This document shows, piece after piece, positions 14,625-26,360 of a stretch of DNA of 64,000 nt (within the stretch, counting starts at the first letter, position 1; each line of letters starts with the position of its first letter). Source of the stretch: Yersinia canariae (GTDB taxonomy: Bacteria; Pseudomonadota; Gammaproteobacteria; Enterobacterales; Enterobacteriaceae); assembly GCF_009831415.1 (NCBI RefSeq), contig NZ_CP043727.1, positions 3,596,001-3,660,000 of the forward strand. The letters run 5' to 3'. The notes beneath the pieces were generated by a model that made no database searches, was not told where the DNA came from, and worked only from the letters and a program-made list of their open reading frames with translations. A program made the position numbers and the translations under genes.

Positions 14625-14864
14625 CATGGGTGACCTCTTAATTATCTGGCTAATAGTGTACTTGATAAGGTCCGCTAGCATCCAGCCCGGTATAAATGGA
14701 GTTATTAGTGGTATCAATACTAAAAAGAAAGCTTGGTTCTGGCTCTAATATCTCTAGCACTCCTGTGCTATAGTCCTTATAAGTTCAGAGTTTATCTTCG
14801 TGGGTTGACAGTGTGGTGTTTCCGCTGAGAATCTACCGGGTTAAACTTTTCCAGGAGGATTACC

Positions 14865-15065
14865 GTGCAGCAATACTGTGAATTAGTACGCCGTTTTTAT
14901 GCGCAAATAGCTAGTGGTGACCAGGGCTATGTGTCAGATGCACTGGGTTGTGTATTGAAAGCATTGGACGAAGTTGCGGCTAACGACGCACTTCCGTCCT
15001 CCGTTAGGGAACAGGCGGCCTTTGCCGCCGCTAACTTATTGGTGAGCGATTATGTCGATGAGTGA
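14865..15065 (+). CDS. yaeP: YaeP family small protein
   Basis: A 66-residue protein of the UPF0253 family, function unknown. The start is GTG with a strong CAGGAGGA 6 bases upstream. It has the family N-terminus [21 protein letters not shown]. Its last 14 bases overlap the beginning of rof, so the two are coupled, as in E. coli. Confidence 0.9.
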   Translation: MQQYCELVRRFYAQIASGDQGYVSDALGCVLKALDEVAANDALPSSVREQAAFAAANLLVSDYVDE

Positions 15066-15312
15066 AGAGTATCAACCCATCAATTGTGATGACTACGATA
15101 ATCTGGAACTCGCCTGCCAACATCACCTGATACTGACGTTGAAGTTGAGAGGCGGTGAGATCGTAGAAGGTAAAGCTAGCGATCTGCTGCTGAGAAAAAA
15201 GGTCGAATACCTGATTGTCGAGCAGGAAGGGACAATGCGTGAGTTACGTCTTGACCACATAGCCAGCTTCAGTCACCCCGAAATCGGGACGGTGGTAGTA
15301 AGTGCATCATAG
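15052..15312 (+). CDS. rof: Rho-binding antiterminator Rof (YaeO)
   Basis: An 86-residue acidic protein that binds Rho next to its primary RNA site and blocks Rho-dependent termination. It carries the Sm-like blocks [16 protein letters not shown] and [16 protein letters not shown] second ATG two codons later (15058) is an alternative start. It is translated from within the end of yaeP and closed by a strong terminator. Confidence 0.93.
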   Translation: MSMSEEYQPINCDDYDNLELACQHHLILTLKLRGGEIVEGKASDLLLRKKVEYLIVEQEGTMRELRLDHIASFSHPEIGTVVVSAS

Positions 15313-15328
15313 TTTCTGCACCGTTAAG

Positions 15329-15355
15329 ACGGGCCACTTTTCAGTGGCCCGTTTT
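15329..15355 (+). terminator. Intrinsic terminator after rof
   Basis: ACGGGCCACT pairs with AGTGGCCCGT around a short TTTC loop and is followed by TTTTGC. Confidence 0.8.
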
Positions 15356-15441
15356 GCATTCAGAGCTGACCAATCTGCTTTATAAACCCAATAGACTTCA
15401 AGGTTCAGACCAGTTGCACCGATGAGCTTATATAAGTAAAT

Positions 15442-15753
15442 TTAAGGCTTTAAACTCGCATAATAAGCAGCCAAATCAGAGATATCATCGTCGGTTAAAG
15501 GGGTTACATAAGCCTGCATCACTCCAGCTTGCCCACCCGTCCGCTCTCCTTTTTTATACGCTTTTAATGATTGCTCTAAATACATGGCATTCTGCCCGGC
15601 CAGGTTAGGATACATAGGGACAGAAACCTTACCCTGTGCACCATGACAAGCTACACAACTGGCTGACTTTGCACGACCTGCTTCAATATCATTTTTTGCC
15701 AGTGCCGAAAAACTACATAAACTGAATACGACCAGACTAACGACTAATTTCAT
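15442..15753 (-). CDS. Periplasmic c-type cytochrome (cytochrome c553-like)
   Basis: A 103-residue secreted monohaem cytochrome c. A signal peptide ends near ALA at residue 19, the haem motif CVACH is at 33-37, and a later Met in [10 protein letters not shown] is the probable sixth ligand. The class I fold ends with [14 protein letters not shown]. The second of two adjacent ATGs better fits the GAGGAG site; the first is at 15756. It lies 25 bases after tilS in the same direction. E. coli has no cytochrome gene here, so this is a lineage-specific neighbour. Its redox partner cannot be told from the sequence. Confidence 0.85.
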   Translation of the reverse strand: MKLVVSLVVFSLCSFSALAKNDIEAGRAKSASCVACHGAQGKVSVPMYPNLAGQNAMYLEQSLKAYKKGERTGGQAGVMQAYVTPLTDDDISDLAAYYASLKP

Positions 15754-15778
15754 CATTGCTCCTCAAAAATTAACAATC

Positions 15779-17164
15779 TTATTTATTCTTATTATTCGAT
15801 TCCGGTTTGGCCCAATGAAGGTGCCAACACGGTTCGCTTTCTTTAGCTTGCCCCATCTGAGTGACAAAAACACCTGCCGCAGCAATTAATTGCTCACCAA
15901 AATACACCAGCGGAATACGTTCCCGCTGCCATGGCGGGATACCTAGCTCCTGCCATATTTTCTTACTGTGGCGCGAATGATGCCGCCCGACAATCTTGAT
16001 ATCCCCTTGCAAACCAAAGCGTATGCTTATTTCTTCACCAATGGCGGGAACCTTAATGGCTTGCCCAGCCTCTGTCGCAAAGCTCAGCACCCCAAGGTGA
16101 GCAGGTAAAATCAAAGGCGCGGGCACAGCCGCCACTTGGTCAGATGTTGCCTGAACTTTAGCCCAAAGCAGATGTGATATTCGTATTTCTGTCTGTGCTG
16201 GTAACAGATATAAATATTGCCTGAAACGGCGAACCTGATGGGCACCAACCATTAATTGAGGCTCGGCATCTTGCCTGGCCATCGCCACTTCCAACCACAA
16301 ACGTTGCAGTTGACTCTGCGATGGCATTGAGGCACCTCGCTCAGCTAACCAACGGCGTAATATTGCTGCGCGCTTAACCTCTGAGGCCAGTAATAACCCC
16401 TCGACGGACAGCGCGCCCTCAGTATTTTGCAGTTGCTGCAGATTCTCGGCCAGCAACTCATCCAACAGTTGCTCCTGCTCCGCACATAAACTGGCGCTGC
16501 GCGCGGTAGCTTGAGCAAAATGTGGCCAGCGCTGATTCAGCAAAGGTAAGACTCTTAATCGTAAGAAATTGCGATCGAAACGATCATCCTGATTACTGTC
16601 GTCTTCAATCCATTGCAGATGCTGCGTTCTGGCATAGTTCTCTAATATTTCACGAGAAAATGTTAATAATGGCCGCCATAGCTGGCTGTGAGCAAAAGGC
16701 ATTTTAGCCGCCATTGCGGATAAGCCCGCGGGACCACTGCCGCGTTTAAGGGCCAGCAGGAAGGTTTCACATTGATCATCTAAATGCTGGGCAGTAAGCA
16801 ATACTTCATTGGCGGCTAAATGTGAGGTAAAAGCCTCATAACGAGCGGTTCTTGCCGCCGCCTCAATACCCGCATGACGCGTATCAATACTGACGCGCAC
16901 CACTTCCAGTGGAATTTTCCATTGCCGACACTGTTGCTGACAATGCTTTACCCAACTATCTGCTAGTGGGTTTAAACCATGGTGAATATGAATAGCGCGA
17001 ATCATCAAATCAGGAATAAGTTGATCACGCAGGCAAACCAATAAATGTAGCAATACACTGGAATCGAGGCCACCGCTGAACCCAACCAAAACATGCCGAT
17101 GTTCTCCCAATTGCGCGAATAATGGGTTAAGTAACACATTGGGTGTAGCAGAAGTGGCGCTCAT
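15779..17164 (-). CDS. tilS: tRNA(Ile)-lysidine synthetase
   Basis: A 461-residue enzyme that converts C34 of the CAU anticodon of tRNA-Ile2 to lysidine, allowing AUA decoding. The N-type ATP pyrophosphatase P-loop SGGLDSS starts at Ser30, followed by HIHHGLN near 80-86, and the C-terminal tRNA-binding domains carry GRHHSRHSKKIWQELGIP. It starts 1 base after the yaeR stop, in an ldcC-yaeR-tilS order shared with E. coli. Confidence 0.95.
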   Translation of the reverse strand: MSATSATPNVLLNPLFAQLGEHRHVLVGFSGGLDSSVLLHLLVCLRDQLIPDLMIRAIHIHHGLNPLADSWVKHCQQQCRQWKIPLEVVRVSIDTRHAGIEAAARTARYEAFTSHLAANEVLLTAQHLDDQCETFLLALKRGSGPAGLSAMAAKMPFAHSQLWRPLLTFSREILENYARTQHLQWIEDDSNQDDRFDRNFLRLRVLPLLNQRWPHFAQATARSASLCAEQEQLLDELLAENLQQLQNTEGALSVEGLLLASEVKRAAILRRWLAERGASMPSQSQLQRLWLEVAMARQDAEPQLMVGAHQVRRFRQYLYLLPAQTEIRISHLLWAKVQATSDQVAAVPAPLILPAHLGVLSFATEAGQAIKVPAIGEEISIRFGLQGDIKIVGRHHSRHSKKIWQELGIPPWQRERIPLVYFGEQLIAAAGVFVTQMGQAKESEPCWHLHWAKPESNNKNK

Positions 17165-17165
17165 C

Positions 17166-17564
17166 TTATTCCGGTGTCAATTCATAGAGTTCCAGAGGTA
17201 AACCATCTGGGTCATTAAAGAAAGTAAAATGTGATTGTGTATAGGGATCAATGCGAACTGCTTCGCAAATCACACCGGCGACTTCAAGTTCCCGTACTGC
17301 CTGCTCAATATCATCAACTTGAAAAGCCAAATGCCGTAAGCCACATGCTTCCGGGCGGCTGGGACGAGCGGCAGGAGAAGGAAAGGAAAATAGCTCAATC
17401 GTATACTGACCGTTTAACGCCAGATCAGCTTTCCACGAATCCCGTGCTTCACGGTAAACTTCGCTCATGAGGCGAAAACCCAATACATCGCAGTAGAATT
17501 TTTTGCTGGCTTGATAATCTGAGCCAATGATTGCAATGTGATGAACCTGACGTATTGCCAGCAT
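17166..17564 (-). CDS. yaeR: VOC-family protein (glyoxalase I-like, YaeR/GloA2)
   Basis: A 132-residue vicinal-oxygen-chelate protein. It starts IRQVHHIAIIGSDY with a metal-ligand His, has LRHLAFQVDDIEQAV in the second half with another ligand, and ends FNDPDGLPLELYEL with the final Glu. The fold suggests a divalent-metal enzyme; the E. coli orthologue is only described as glyoxalase-like. It sits between ldcC and tilS. Confidence 0.87.
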   Translation of the reverse strand: MLAIRQVHHIAIIGSDYQASKKFYCDVLGFRLMSEVYREARDSWKADLALNGQYTIELFSFPSPAARPSRPEACGLRHLAFQVDDIEQAVRELEVAGVICEAVRIDPYTQSHFTFFNDPDGLPLELYELTPE

Positions 17565-17577
17565 ATATCACTCCAAC

Positions 17578-19719
17578 TCATTCATTTATATTGAGAACAT
17601 TGACCCAGTAACGCCCATCATCATCGCGCGTGGCACCGTGTATATCGGTTTCAAATCCAGGGTAATGTGCGCCAATAGCACAAAGCATTAGGAGGAAATC
17701 CAATACTGCGCGGCTCTCTTCGGTGATCATTTCCCCTGGCATCACCAATGGAACACCCGGCGGATAAGGTAAAATCATATTGGCGACCACCTTGCCAATC
17801 AGATCAGCCATATCACAAGCAACTATATTACCGCGGATCTGCTGCTGAAACATGTTATATGGCGTGAGTTTCATCTCAGGCAACACATTAAATGACTGGC
17901 GCATCAGACGAGGTAAATCATGCCGACGGATCATTTTATGGATACCCGTAGCCAGATCCTGAATGCGCATATGGCGGTAAAAATCCGGATCTTCAGCAAA
18001 CAGATCCGGCAGCATATTTTTAACTCGCAAATTAAGATCAAAAGCACGTTTAAAGTCAGTCAGGCCACGCAATAAACTCATTGCCTTGGTTTTATCAATA
18101 CCAATAGTGAATAAAAACAGCAAATTATAAGGCCCGGTTTTCTCAACCACGATCCCGCGTTCATCCAAAAACTTTGCGACCAGTGCCGCAGGGATCCCTT
18201 CATCTTCAAGCCCCCCTTCACTGCTCATTCCCGGCATCAAAATAGTTACTTTTATCGGATCAAGATACATATGATTAGCATCTGCATGGCTAAAACCATG
18301 CCATTTTTGCCCAGGTTGTAGTGGCCAACAGGTTATTTCGTCGATATCTTCCGGCTGCCAAACATCAAAGAACCAATTATCACTCTCTGAACGTAGTCGG
18401 CGGACTTCTTTGCGAAAATGCATAGCTCGCTCAATAGAGCGCAAGATCATTCGGCGACCAGGGTTACCCCGCATCATTGCAGCCGCTGTTTCCATCGAAG
18501 CAACAATCCCATAATTGGGTGAGGTGGTGGTATGCATCATATAAGCTTCATTAAAAGTGCTTTCATTGTAATCACCTTTAATATGAATCATGGATGCTTG
18601 AGAGAATGCGGCCAATAATTTATGTGTTGATTGCGTTTCATAGAATACTTTCCCCGCAATTCGCTCACCACTCATGCCACTCTTACCCTCATAAATTTCA
18701 TGAAAGTTAGTATAAGGAACCCAGGCGGAATCAAAGTGAATGGAAGGTACATCTAATGTCTGCTTAATATAATCAGTATTATAGAGTAAACCATCATAGG
18801 TAGAATTAGTTATTACCGCATGCACCGGCCAACTGGCATTGCTCGTCTGCGCAACTTTTGCCGTAATAGATTCCTTGGTAAATTCATGCTGCGGGATTCC
18901 GCCTAAAATGCCATAAGCATTACGCAGTGGGCACAAATAGAGAGGAATAATATCGCTCATCATCAAAAGGTGCGTCAGAGACTTATGGCAATTGCGGTCA
19001 ATCAGTACTGTACTTCCCGCGGGGGATGAATACATGCCAATAATTTTGTTTGCCGTTGACGTGCCATTCGTCACCATATAACTCTGTTCGGCATTGAAAG
19101 TACGGGCAATATATTCCTCAGCCTCCAGATGTGGCCCGGTGTGATCGAGTAATGAGCCAAGTTCAGTGACGGATATTGAAATATCTGCTTTGAGAGTATT
19201 CGCACCAAAGAAGTCATGGAACAAACTTCCAACGGGACTTTTTTGAAAAGCCGTTCCCGCCATATGTCCGGGTGTACAAAAAGTATACTTACCTTCTTTG
19301 ACGTAATTGAATAAAGCTTTGGTTAAAGGCGGAGTAATGCTATCCATATACTCTGCCGTATATTGTTCAATATGTTGCGCAATATCTTCAGCAGCATTCA
19401 GAGTATATTCAAAGAAATAAAGTGCCATGCGCATTTCATTCAAACTAACGTCCAATGACGACGTTGTATTAATAAATGCGTAAAGTGGAAGATATTCGTT
19501 TAGCTCATTAATCTCAGCGCAAAGCTCTGTGCTGTGCTGGTCCCAATCAAAGATAACACCAATAATTCGCTCGTTATGCTCAATAAGTTTGAGCAGATCA
19601 CTACGGCTCTTAGGATAAACTAGCTGAAAACCTCTGGCGAGCAGAGCATCATTCAACTCTCGTATGGGTTCATCTTTATAGTAAACCCCCATTGGCCCCA
19701 TGATTGCGATGATATTCAT
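17578..19719 (-). CDS. ldcC: Lysine decarboxylase (LdcC type)
   Basis: A 713-residue PLP enzyme converting lysine to cadaverine and CO2. The N-terminal wing domain comes first, and the PLP lysine is in the TQSTHKLLAAFS block near residue 367. GPYNLLFLF and GVPLVMPGE mark the C-terminal part. The length equals E. coli LdcC. The ATG at 19719 has TGAGGA upstream and matches the family N-terminus MNIIAIMGP; an ATG nine codons upstream is in frame but less likely. No cadB or cadC is nearby, so LdcC fits better than inducible CadA. It heads an operon with yaeR and tilS. Confidence 0.93.
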   Translation of the reverse strand: MNIIAIMGPMGVYYKDEPIRELNDALLARGFQLVYPKSRSDLLKLIEHNERIIGVIFDWDQHSTELCAEINELNEYLPLYAFINTTSSLDVSLNEMRMALYFFEYTLNAAEDIAQHIEQYTAEYMDSITPPLTKALFNYVKEGKYTFCTPGHMAGTAFQKSPVGSLFHDFFGANTLKADISISVTELGSLLDHTGPHLEAEEYIARTFNAEQSYMVTNGTSTANKIIGMYSSPAGSTVLIDRNCHKSLTHLLMMSDIIPLYLCPLRNAYGILGGIPQHEFTKESITAKVAQTSNASWPVHAVITNSTYDGLLYNTDYIKQTLDVPSIHFDSAWVPYTNFHEIYEGKSGMSGERIAGKVFYETQSTHKLLAAFSQASMIHIKGDYNESTFNEAYMMHTTTSPNYGIVASMETAAAMMRGNPGRRMILRSIERAMHFRKEVRRLRSESDNWFFDVWQPEDIDEITCWPLQPGQKWHGFSHADANHMYLDPIKVTILMPGMSSEGGLEDEGIPAALVAKFLDERGIVVEKTGPYNLLFLFTIGIDKTKAMSLLRGLTDFKRAFDLNLRVKNMLPDLFAEDPDFYRHMRIQDLATGIHKMIRRHDLPRLMRQSFNVLPEMKLTPYNMFQQQIRGNIVACDMADLIGKVVANMILPYPPGVPLVMPGEMITEESRAVLDFLLMLCAIGAHYPGFETDIHGATRDDDGRYWVNVLNINE

Positions 19720-19949
19720 TGATGAATCCTCAAATTGTTCACTCACTATCTATAACAACATGAAAATTCAACACAGGGTACCTTTTACTTTAAAATTATG
19801 AGGTTAAACATTATTTTGAGATAAATACCTAATTAACATTTTTGATATTAAAAAATATTATTTGGGTCATTTAAACACGTCCCTCACCAGAAGGGAGGCG
19901 ATAACATTGCATAATGACTTGATCGTGTTAGCCGAGTGCTTATAAACAA

Positions 19950-19982
19950 AAAATCCGGTACACAATAAATGTACCGGATTTC
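19950..19982 (-). terminator. Intrinsic terminator after accA
   Basis: On the minus strand AAATCCGGTACA pairs with TGTACCGGATTT around a short loop and runs into T. The rest of 19747-20031 is A/T-rich and probably holds the ldcC promoter, but I could not fix its boxes. Confidence 0.8.
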
Positions 19983-20031
19983 ATTATCTGACTTAAGTGA
20001 TCAGCTATGTGGGTTACCTAAGTGCTATGAC

Positions 20032-20991
20032 TCAACAATAACCATAATTCATCAGACGCTGATAACGACGATTTAATAACTCTTCGTTATTCAGAACATC
20101 CAGATCACTGAGATCAGCCAGAAGTTGTGCTTTGAGTGAGGCCGCAATCGCTAAATAATCACGATGCGCGCCACCTAAAGGCTCAGGGATCACCGAATCG
20201 ATCATTTTCAGTTCTTTCAAACGATGCGCTGTAATACCCATGGCTTCTGCGGCTAACGGTGCTTTATCAGCACTTTTCCACAAAATTGAAGCACAGCCTT
20301 CTGGTGAGATAACGGAATAAGTGCTGTATTGCAACATATTCACTTTATCGCCAACACCAATTGCCAATGCACCACCAGAACCACCCTCACCAATGACGGT
20401 ACAAACGATAGGTACATTCAGGCGAGACATCTCACGCAGGTTGCGTGCAATGGCTTCAGATTGACCACGCTCTTCAGCGCCGACACCAGGATAAGCCCCC
20501 GGCGTATCAATGAAAGTAATGATTGGGAGCTTAAAGCGCTCAGCCATTTCCATTAGACGCAATGCTTTACGATAACCTTCTGGTGCTGGCATGCCAAAGT
20601 TGCGACGAATCTTTTCTTTGGTTTCACGGCCTTTTTGATGACCAATGATCATCACCGGGCGGCCATCCAGACGAGCAATACCACCGACGATAGCTTTATC
20701 ATCGGCATAGGCGCGATCACCTGCCAGTTCTTCGAAATCGGTAAAGATATTAGCGATATAATCCAGGGTATAAGGGCGACGAGGATGGCGTGCCAATTGG
20801 GCAATTTGCCATGCACCGAGATCCGAGAATATCTTCCGCGTCAGCTCGACACTTTTCTCACGTAGACGCTGAACCTCTTCGTCCAGATTAATATCTAATT
20901 TTTCGTCTTGACGGCTGACTGCGGTCAGCGAGTCAATTTTCGCTTCCAGCTCTGCAATCGGCTGTTCAAAATCAAGAAAATTCAGACTCAT
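20032..20991 (-). CDS. accA: Acetyl-CoA carboxylase carboxyltransferase subunit alpha
   Basis: A 319-residue subunit which, with AccD, transfers carboxyl from biotin to acetyl-CoA to make malonyl-CoA for fatty acid synthesis. It has the crotonase-fold signatures [19 protein letters not shown] and [15 protein letters not shown]. It starts 12 bases after the dnaE stop, and an intrinsic terminator follows its end. The length matches E. coli. Confidence 0.97.
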   Translation of the reverse strand: MSLNFLDFEQPIAELEAKIDSLTAVSRQDEKLDINLDEEVQRLREKSVELTRKIFSDLGAWQIAQLARHPRRPYTLDYIANIFTDFEELAGDRAYADDKAIVGGIARLDGRPVMIIGHQKGRETKEKIRRNFGMPAPEGYRKALRLMEMAERFKLPIITFIDTPGAYPGVGAEERGQSEAIARNLREMSRLNVPIVCTVIGEGGSGGALAIGVGDKVNMLQYSTYSVISPEGCASILWKSADKAPLAAEAMGITAHRLKELKMIDSVIPEPLGGAHRDYLAIAASLKAQLLADLSDLDVLNNEELLNRRYQRLMNYGYC

Positions 20992-21003
20992 AGCATTCCT
21001 ATT

Positions 21004-24000
21004 TTAGTCAAATTCCAGTTCCACCTGCTCATTACCTACCAACGTTCGCAAATCTATCAATAAGCGATCGGTGGGCGTCACGCGCCATGTGGCTCCAAAC
21101 CGCAGCCGGGCGCGAGCATCTTCCCGTTGGTAATAAAGATGCACTGGGATCGTCCCCGCTCGATGGGGTTCCAACGACTGACGGAGACGGTTCAAAAGCT
21201 GGTCATCAATTTGCCTGTCGGTCAGCGATATAGCAAGCCCACGGGCATATTTTTCACGAGCTTCACTGATGTCCATTAACTCACGGGCGGTCATTTTAAG
21301 TCCACCACTAAAGTCATCAAAGCTGACCTGTCCAGTGGCTATCAGGATACGGTCTTTTTCCAACAAATGCTGATATTTTTCCAACGCATCGGTGAATAGC
21401 ATGACCTCAAGACGCCCAGAACGGTCATCTAACGTACAAATGCCAATACGATTTCCGCGTTTTGTCACCATAACCCTTGCAGCGATAACTAATCCCGCAG
21501 CCATGGTCATTTTGCCCCGATCCGTCGGGTGCATATCTTTCAAACGCAGCCCACCGGCATAGCGTTCTATTTCCTTCAGATACTGGGTAATTGGGTGGCC
21601 AGTCAGGTACAACCCCAGCGTTTCCCGCTCACCATCTAAAACAATCTGCTCCTGCCACGGCGGCACATTAGCATAAGATTGCTCAACCTGCTCAGGTGCA
21701 TCTGCCAATACACCAAACATATCAACCTGACCAATAGCTTCTGCTTTGGCATGTTGGTCTGCTGCTTTTAATGCTTCACCTAACGAGCTCATTAATGCGG
21801 CACGGTGCGGCCCCAAACGGTCAAAGGCACCGGACATAATAAGCTTTTCTAAAATCCGACGATTGAGTTTTTTAGTATCAACTCTGGCACATAAATCAAA
21901 TAACTCTTTGAAATAGCCGCCCTCTTTACGGGCTTCCAGCATGGCCTCAATCGGCCCTTCGCCAACACCCTTGATGGCGCCGATACCATAAACAATTTCA
22001 CCTTCATCATTTACATGGAAATGATACAGGCCGCTGTTGATATCAGGAGGCAGAATTTTCAGCCCCATACGCCAGCATTCATCAACCAGCCCAACCACTT
22101 TATCGGTGTTGTCCATATCGGCCGTCATTACCGCCGCCATAAACTCAGCCGGGTAATGTGCTTTCAACCACAAAGTTTGGTAAGAGACTAAAGCATAAGC
22201 TGCGGAGTGTGACTTGTTAAAACCGTAACCAGCAAATTTCTCTACCAGGTCAAAAATCTTAATCGCCAATTCACCGTCAACACCTTGGCTTTTCGCACCA
22301 TCTTCAAATACAGAGCGCTGTTTTGCCATCTCTGCCGGGTTCTTCTTACCCATCGCACGCCGCAACATATCCGCGCCGCCGAGTGAATAACCAGACAGAA
22401 CCTGAGCAATCTGCATAACCTGTTCTTGATACAAGATGATGCCATAAGTTGGCTCAAGCACCGGTTTTAGAGATTCATGCTGCCATTCAATATCAGGATA
22501 AGATATCGCTTCACGGCCGTGTTTACGGTCAATAAAGTTATCAACCATCCCCGATTGCAACGGGCCTGGGCGGAACAGCGCCACCAATGCAATCATATCT
22601 TCGAAGCAGTCAGGTTTCAGCCGCTTGATAAGGTCTTTCATACCTCTGGATTCAAGCTGGAATACTGCTGTCGTTTCAGAACGTTGCAGCATATCGAAGC
22701 TTTTTTTATCATCCAGCGGAATAAACGCAATATCAATCGGCTCTAATCCGGTTTTCGCGCGCCGAGCGTTTATCATTTCTAACGCCCAGTTAATGATAGT
22801 AAGTGTTCGCAAACCAAGGAAGTCGAACTTTACCAGCCCGGCATATTCCACATCATTCTTATCGAATTGGGTAACCGGGTTATTGCCTTCCGCGTCGCAG
22901 TATAGCGGCGCGAAATCGGTAATTTTTGTTGGCGCGATAACCACCCCACCGGCATGTTTACCGGCGTTACGTGTTACCCCTTCCAACTTGCGCGCCATAT
23001 CAATTAGCGCCCTGACCTCTTCATCTGCCTCATAGATTTCAGGCAGTTGCGGTTCCGCAGCGAAAGCTTTCTCCAGCGTCATACCGGGATCTAGCGGGAC
23101 TAATTTCGAAATCCGATCGACAAAACCGTAGGGGTGACCCAAGACACGACCCACGTCGCGGATAACCGCTTTGGCCGCCATAGTCCCAAAGGTAATTATC
23201 TGAGAAACCGCATCACGACCATACATATCCGCAACGTGTTCAATCACCAGATCGCGCTTCTCCATGCAAAAGTCGACGTCGAAGTCGGGCATTGATACAC
23301 GTTCTGGGTTTAGAAAACGTTCAAACAGCAGATCAAATGCCAGCGGATCAAGATCGGTAATCTTCAGTGCGTAAGCAACCAGAGAACCTGCACCAGAACC
23401 ACGCCCTGGTCCTACCGGCACCCCGTTATCTTTTGACCACTGGATAAATTCCATTACTATCAAGAAGTAGCCCGGGAAGCCCATCTGGTTGATAACTTTT
23501 AGTTCTATTTCCAGACGTTCATCATAGGCTGGCCGTTTTTGCGCCCGGATTTCAGAATCAGGGAATAACAGTTCCAGTCGCTCTTCTAAACCTTGTTTAG
23601 ACTTTTCAACCAGGAAATCTTCGGTGCTCATATCCCCGGTTGGGAATTGCGGTAGGAAATATTCCCCAAGCCGGATAGTCACATTACAACGTTTGGCGAT
23701 TTCAACACTGTTGGCCAGTGCCTCAGGAATATCCGCGAACAGCTCACACATCTGCTCTTCATCACGCATAAACTGCTGAGGGCTATAATTTTTAGGCCGC
23801 TTAGGGTCAACAAGTGTAAAACCGTCGTGAATGGCAACACGAATCTCGTGGGCATCAAAATCTGATTCATCAATAAAACGCACATCATTGGTCGCCACCA
23901 CGGGCAAACCCCGTTCGGTTGCCAATGCTACAGCGGCATGCAGATAGTTTTCTTCATCCGGCCGACCGGTGCGAATCAATTCTAGATAATAACTGTCAGG

Positions 24001-24486
24001 GAAATGTTCTTGATAAAATTCAAGACACTGATCAACCTGAGTATGATTACCACGCAGAATAAACTTGCCAACATCCCCCATCCGACCACCGGATAGCAGA
24101 ATCAGCCCTTCTTTATGTTTAATCAGCCAGTCACGGTCAATGATAGGGCCAGCAGCACCATATCCGCGTTGATAAGCTTCAGATATAAGTAAAGTAAGGT
24201 TTTGATAACCTTCATTATTGCGAGCCAGGACAGTCAGGTGAGCTAATTCATCACCCAAGATTTCACTTTGCACATAGAAATCTGCGCCAATGATGGGTTT
24301 GACCCCAGCACCATGAGCGCTACCGTAAAATTTTACCAAACCGCACAGGTTAGTAAAATCGGTAATGGCCAGAGCGGGCATGCCTAATGCGGCAGCTCTC
24401 TTCACCAAGGGCCCAATCTTGGCTAATCCATCGATCATGGAATAATCGCTGTGAACACGTAGGTGGACAAAACGAGGTTCGGCCAT
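21004..24486 (-). CDS. dnaE: DNA polymerase III subunit alpha
   Basis: A 1160-residue replicative polymerase. The PHP domain at the N-terminus begins [15 protein letters not shown]. The polymerase active site has [14 protein letters not shown] and [13 protein letters not shown] with the catalytic aspartates. The helix-hairpin-helix, OB fold and tau-binding region follow. It is the E. coli length and lies between rnhB and accA in the same transcriptional direction. Confidence 0.98.
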   Translation of the reverse strand: MAEPRFVHLRVHSDYSMIDGLAKIGPLVKRAAALGMPALAITDFTNLCGLVKFYGSAHGAGVKPIIGADFYVQSEILGDELAHLTVLARNNEGYQNLTLLISEAYQRGYGAAGPIIDRDWLIKHKEGLILLSGGRMGDVGKFILRGNHTQVDQCLEFYQEHFPDSYYLELIRTGRPDEENYLHAAVALATERGLPVVATNDVRFIDESDFDAHEIRVAIHDGFTLVDPKRPKNYSPQQFMRDEEQMCELFADIPEALANSVEIAKRCNVTIRLGEYFLPQFPTGDMSTEDFLVEKSKQGLEERLELLFPDSEIRAQKRPAYDERLEIELKVINQMGFPGYFLIVMEFIQWSKDNGVPVGPGRGSGAGSLVAYALKITDLDPLAFDLLFERFLNPERVSMPDFDVDFCMEKRDLVIEHVADMYGRDAVSQIITFGTMAAKAVIRDVGRVLGHPYGFVDRISKLVPLDPGMTLEKAFAAEPQLPEIYEADEEVRALIDMARKLEGVTRNAGKHAGGVVIAPTKITDFAPLYCDAEGNNPVTQFDKNDVEYAGLVKFDFLGLRTLTIINWALEMINARRAKTGLEPIDIAFIPLDDKKSFDMLQRSETTAVFQLESRGMKDLIKRLKPDCFEDMIALVALFRPGPLQSGMVDNFIDRKHGREAISYPDIEWQHESLKPVLEPTYGIILYQEQVMQIAQVLSGYSLGGADMLRRAMGKKNPAEMAKQRSVFEDGAKSQGVDGELAIKIFDLVEKFAGYGFNKSHSAAYALVSYQTLWLKAHYPAEFMAAVMTADMDNTDKVVGLVDECWRMGLKILPPDINSGLYHFHVNDEGEIVYGIGAIKGVGEGPIEAMLEARKEGGYFKELFDLCARVDTKKLNRRILEKLIMSGAFDRLGPHRAALMSSLGEALKAADQHAKAEAIGQVDMFGVLADAPEQVEQSYANVPPWQEQIVLDGERETLGLYLTGHPITQYLKEIERYAGGLRLKDMHPTDRGKMTMAAGLVIAARVMVTKRGNRIGICTLDDRSGRLEVMLFTDALEKYQHLLEKDRILIATGQVSFDDFSGGLKMTARELMDISEAREKYARGLAISLTDRQIDDQLLNRLRQSLEPHRAGTIPVHLYYQREDARARLRFGATWRVTPTDRLLIDLRTLVGNEQVELEFD

Positions 24487-24579
24487 ATCCAGACACCAGA
24501 AATTAGTAGATTGAATCGTATCCTCAACAACTCATTGCCAAGGAATCATATCCATATGTTATGGATGTTGTTCTATGAT

Positions 24580-25176
24580 TTACACCAGACCCAACACGCG
24601 CTTGACTGGGCCAAAACTACGGCGGTGATGCTCAGTTGCCCCAAAAGTTGCCAATTTTTCTAGGTGGATGGCAGTTGGATAACCTTTGTGTTGTGCGAAA
24701 CCATATTCAGGGAAATGGAGATCTAGCTCAGTCATTTCACGATCACGCGTTACTTTGGCCAGAATTGAAGCGGCACTGATCTCCGCGACTCGACTGTCAC
24801 CTTTCACTACAGCCAATGACGGCATAGGGAGTTTTGGGCAACGGTTGCCGTCAATCAAGACATAATCGGGAGTAATATGTAGCCCGGCTACCGCTCTTTG
24901 CATTGCCAGCATAGTCGCGTGCAAGATATTAAGATGGTCAATCTCTTCAGGTTCAGCGCGCCCAAGGCTCCATGATAAGGCCTTGTCCGTAATTTCGTCA
25001 TAAAGTGACAAACGACGCTTTTCGCTCAGTTTTTTGGAGTCGGCTAAACCCACTATTGGCCGTTTAGGATCGAGAATAACCGCCGCAGTGACAACCGCTC
25101 CCACTAAAGGGCCACGCCCCACTTCATCCACACCCGCAATCAGATTTGCCTGTGGATAAATAAAGATATCTGTCAT
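24580..25176 (-). CDS. rnhB: Ribonuclease HII
   Basis: A 198-residue enzyme that cuts RNA-DNA hybrids and single ribonucleotides in DNA. The metal-binding motif [16 protein letters not shown] is near the N-terminus, with further acidic residues in LIDGNRCP and SILAKVTRD. Its start overlaps the lpxB stop by 4 bases. A 93-base gap separates it from dnaE and holds a small ATCCATA/TATGGAT inverted repeat. Confidence 0.96.
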   Translation of the reverse strand: MTDIFIYPQANLIAGVDEVGRGPLVGAVVTAAVILDPKRPIVGLADSKKLSEKRRLSLYDEITDKALSWSLGRAEPEEIDHLNILHATMLAMQRAVAGLHITPDYVLIDGNRCPKLPMPSLAVVKGDSRVAEISAASILAKVTRDREMTELDLHFPEYGFAQHKGYPTAIHLEKLATFGATEHHRRSFGPVKRVLGLV

Positions 25177-26357
25177 CGTCCTGCTAACTCCAATACAGCC
25201 TGTGCCGCCTGTTCATCCGCACCACAGCGGATGCTCTGATGTAAAATCAGGAAGCGTTCTTTTAAGGCCTCAATCGCCTCACCACCTTGTAATAGCGGCA
25301 ACAATGCATCGGCTAATTTCTGTGGTTGACACTCTTGTTGCAACAACTCTGTCACGAGCTCTTCGCCAGCCAATAAATTAGGCAATGAGACATAAGGGGT
25401 TTTGACCAGCCTTTCGGCTAACCAGAATGTGAAAGGTTTCATGCGATAGCCAACCACCATGGGACATTTGGCCAACATGCATTCTAGTGCAGCAGTACCT
25501 GAAGCCAGCAACGTTGCATCGGCAGCAATCATCGCCACACGGGCCTTGCCATCCAATAAATGTACCGGTAGCTCAGGTGCAACCTCAGCTTTAATGCGCT
25601 CAAATTGCTCGCGCCGCTTGCTGTTAACAAGAGGGACCAACACGGCTAAATCAGGCAGTTGCTGCTTCAAAATAACCGCTGTGCGCAGAAAATCATCACT
25701 GAGCATTTCGACTTCAGAATGGCGACTACCCGGTAGCAATGCCAAACAAGGTGTATTTTCTGCAATGCCTAGCTCTACTTTTGCCGCGAGCTTATCGGGA
25801 GTGAGCGGCATGGCATCTGCCATGGTATGGCCGATAAAACGACAGGGAACATTGAAACGATCGTAAAACGCTTTTTCAAAAGGAAGAAAGGCGAGCACCA
25901 TATCGGTCGCTTTACCAATTTTGAAAACACGCTTTTGTCGCCAGGCCCAAACGGATGGGCTGACATAATGAACAGTTCGGATACCACGCTGTTTCAAACG
26001 CCCTTCGAGGGTAATATTGAAATCTGGGGCATCGATACCCACAAACACATCCGGCGAGAGCTCACTAAAGCGTTGAGTCAGCTCTTTTCGGATTTTTAGC
26101 AGACGTGGCAGACGTTCTAATACTTCAACAACACCCATCACTGCCAATTCTTCCATCTCGAACCAAGCTTCACATCCTTCAGCTTGCATCAGGGGGCCGG
26201 CGACACCAACAAAACGGGCATCAGGAACCTGAGCTTTCAGCGCACGAATCAATCCTGCACCTAAGATGTCGCCAGATGTTTCGCCAGCGACTAAACCGAT
26301 AGTTAAAGGACGTCCGCCGCTTAACGGACGATCAACAGGTAATGGGTTATTTTGCAT
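25173..26357 (-). CDS. lpxB: Lipid-A-disaccharide synthase
   Basis: A 394-residue GT19 glycosyltransferase joining UDP-2,3-diacylglucosamine and lipid X at the inner membrane. Conserved blocks are [16 protein letters not shown] at the N-terminus, [14 protein letters not shown] and [11 protein letters not shown]. It starts 3 bases after the lpxA stop and overlaps rnhB, as part of the lpxD-fabZ-lpxA-lpxB unit. Confidence 0.97.
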   Translation of the reverse strand: MQNNPLPVDRPLSGGRPLTIGLVAGETSGDILGAGLIRALKAQVPDARFVGVAGPLMQAEGCEAWFEMEELAVMGVVEVLERLPRLLKIRKELTQRFSELSPDVFVGIDAPDFNITLEGRLKQRGIRTVHYVSPSVWAWRQKRVFKIGKATDMVLAFLPFEKAFYDRFNVPCRFIGHTMADAMPLTPDKLAAKVELGIAENTPCLALLPGSRHSEVEMLSDDFLRTAVILKQQLPDLAVLVPLVNSKRREQFERIKAEVAPELPVHLLDGKARVAMIAADATLLASGTAALECMLAKCPMVVGYRMKPFTFWLAERLVKTPYVSLPNLLAGEELVTELLQQECQPQKLADALLPLLQGGEAIEALKERFLILHQSIRCGADEQAAQAVLELAGR

Positions 26358-26360
26358 AAA

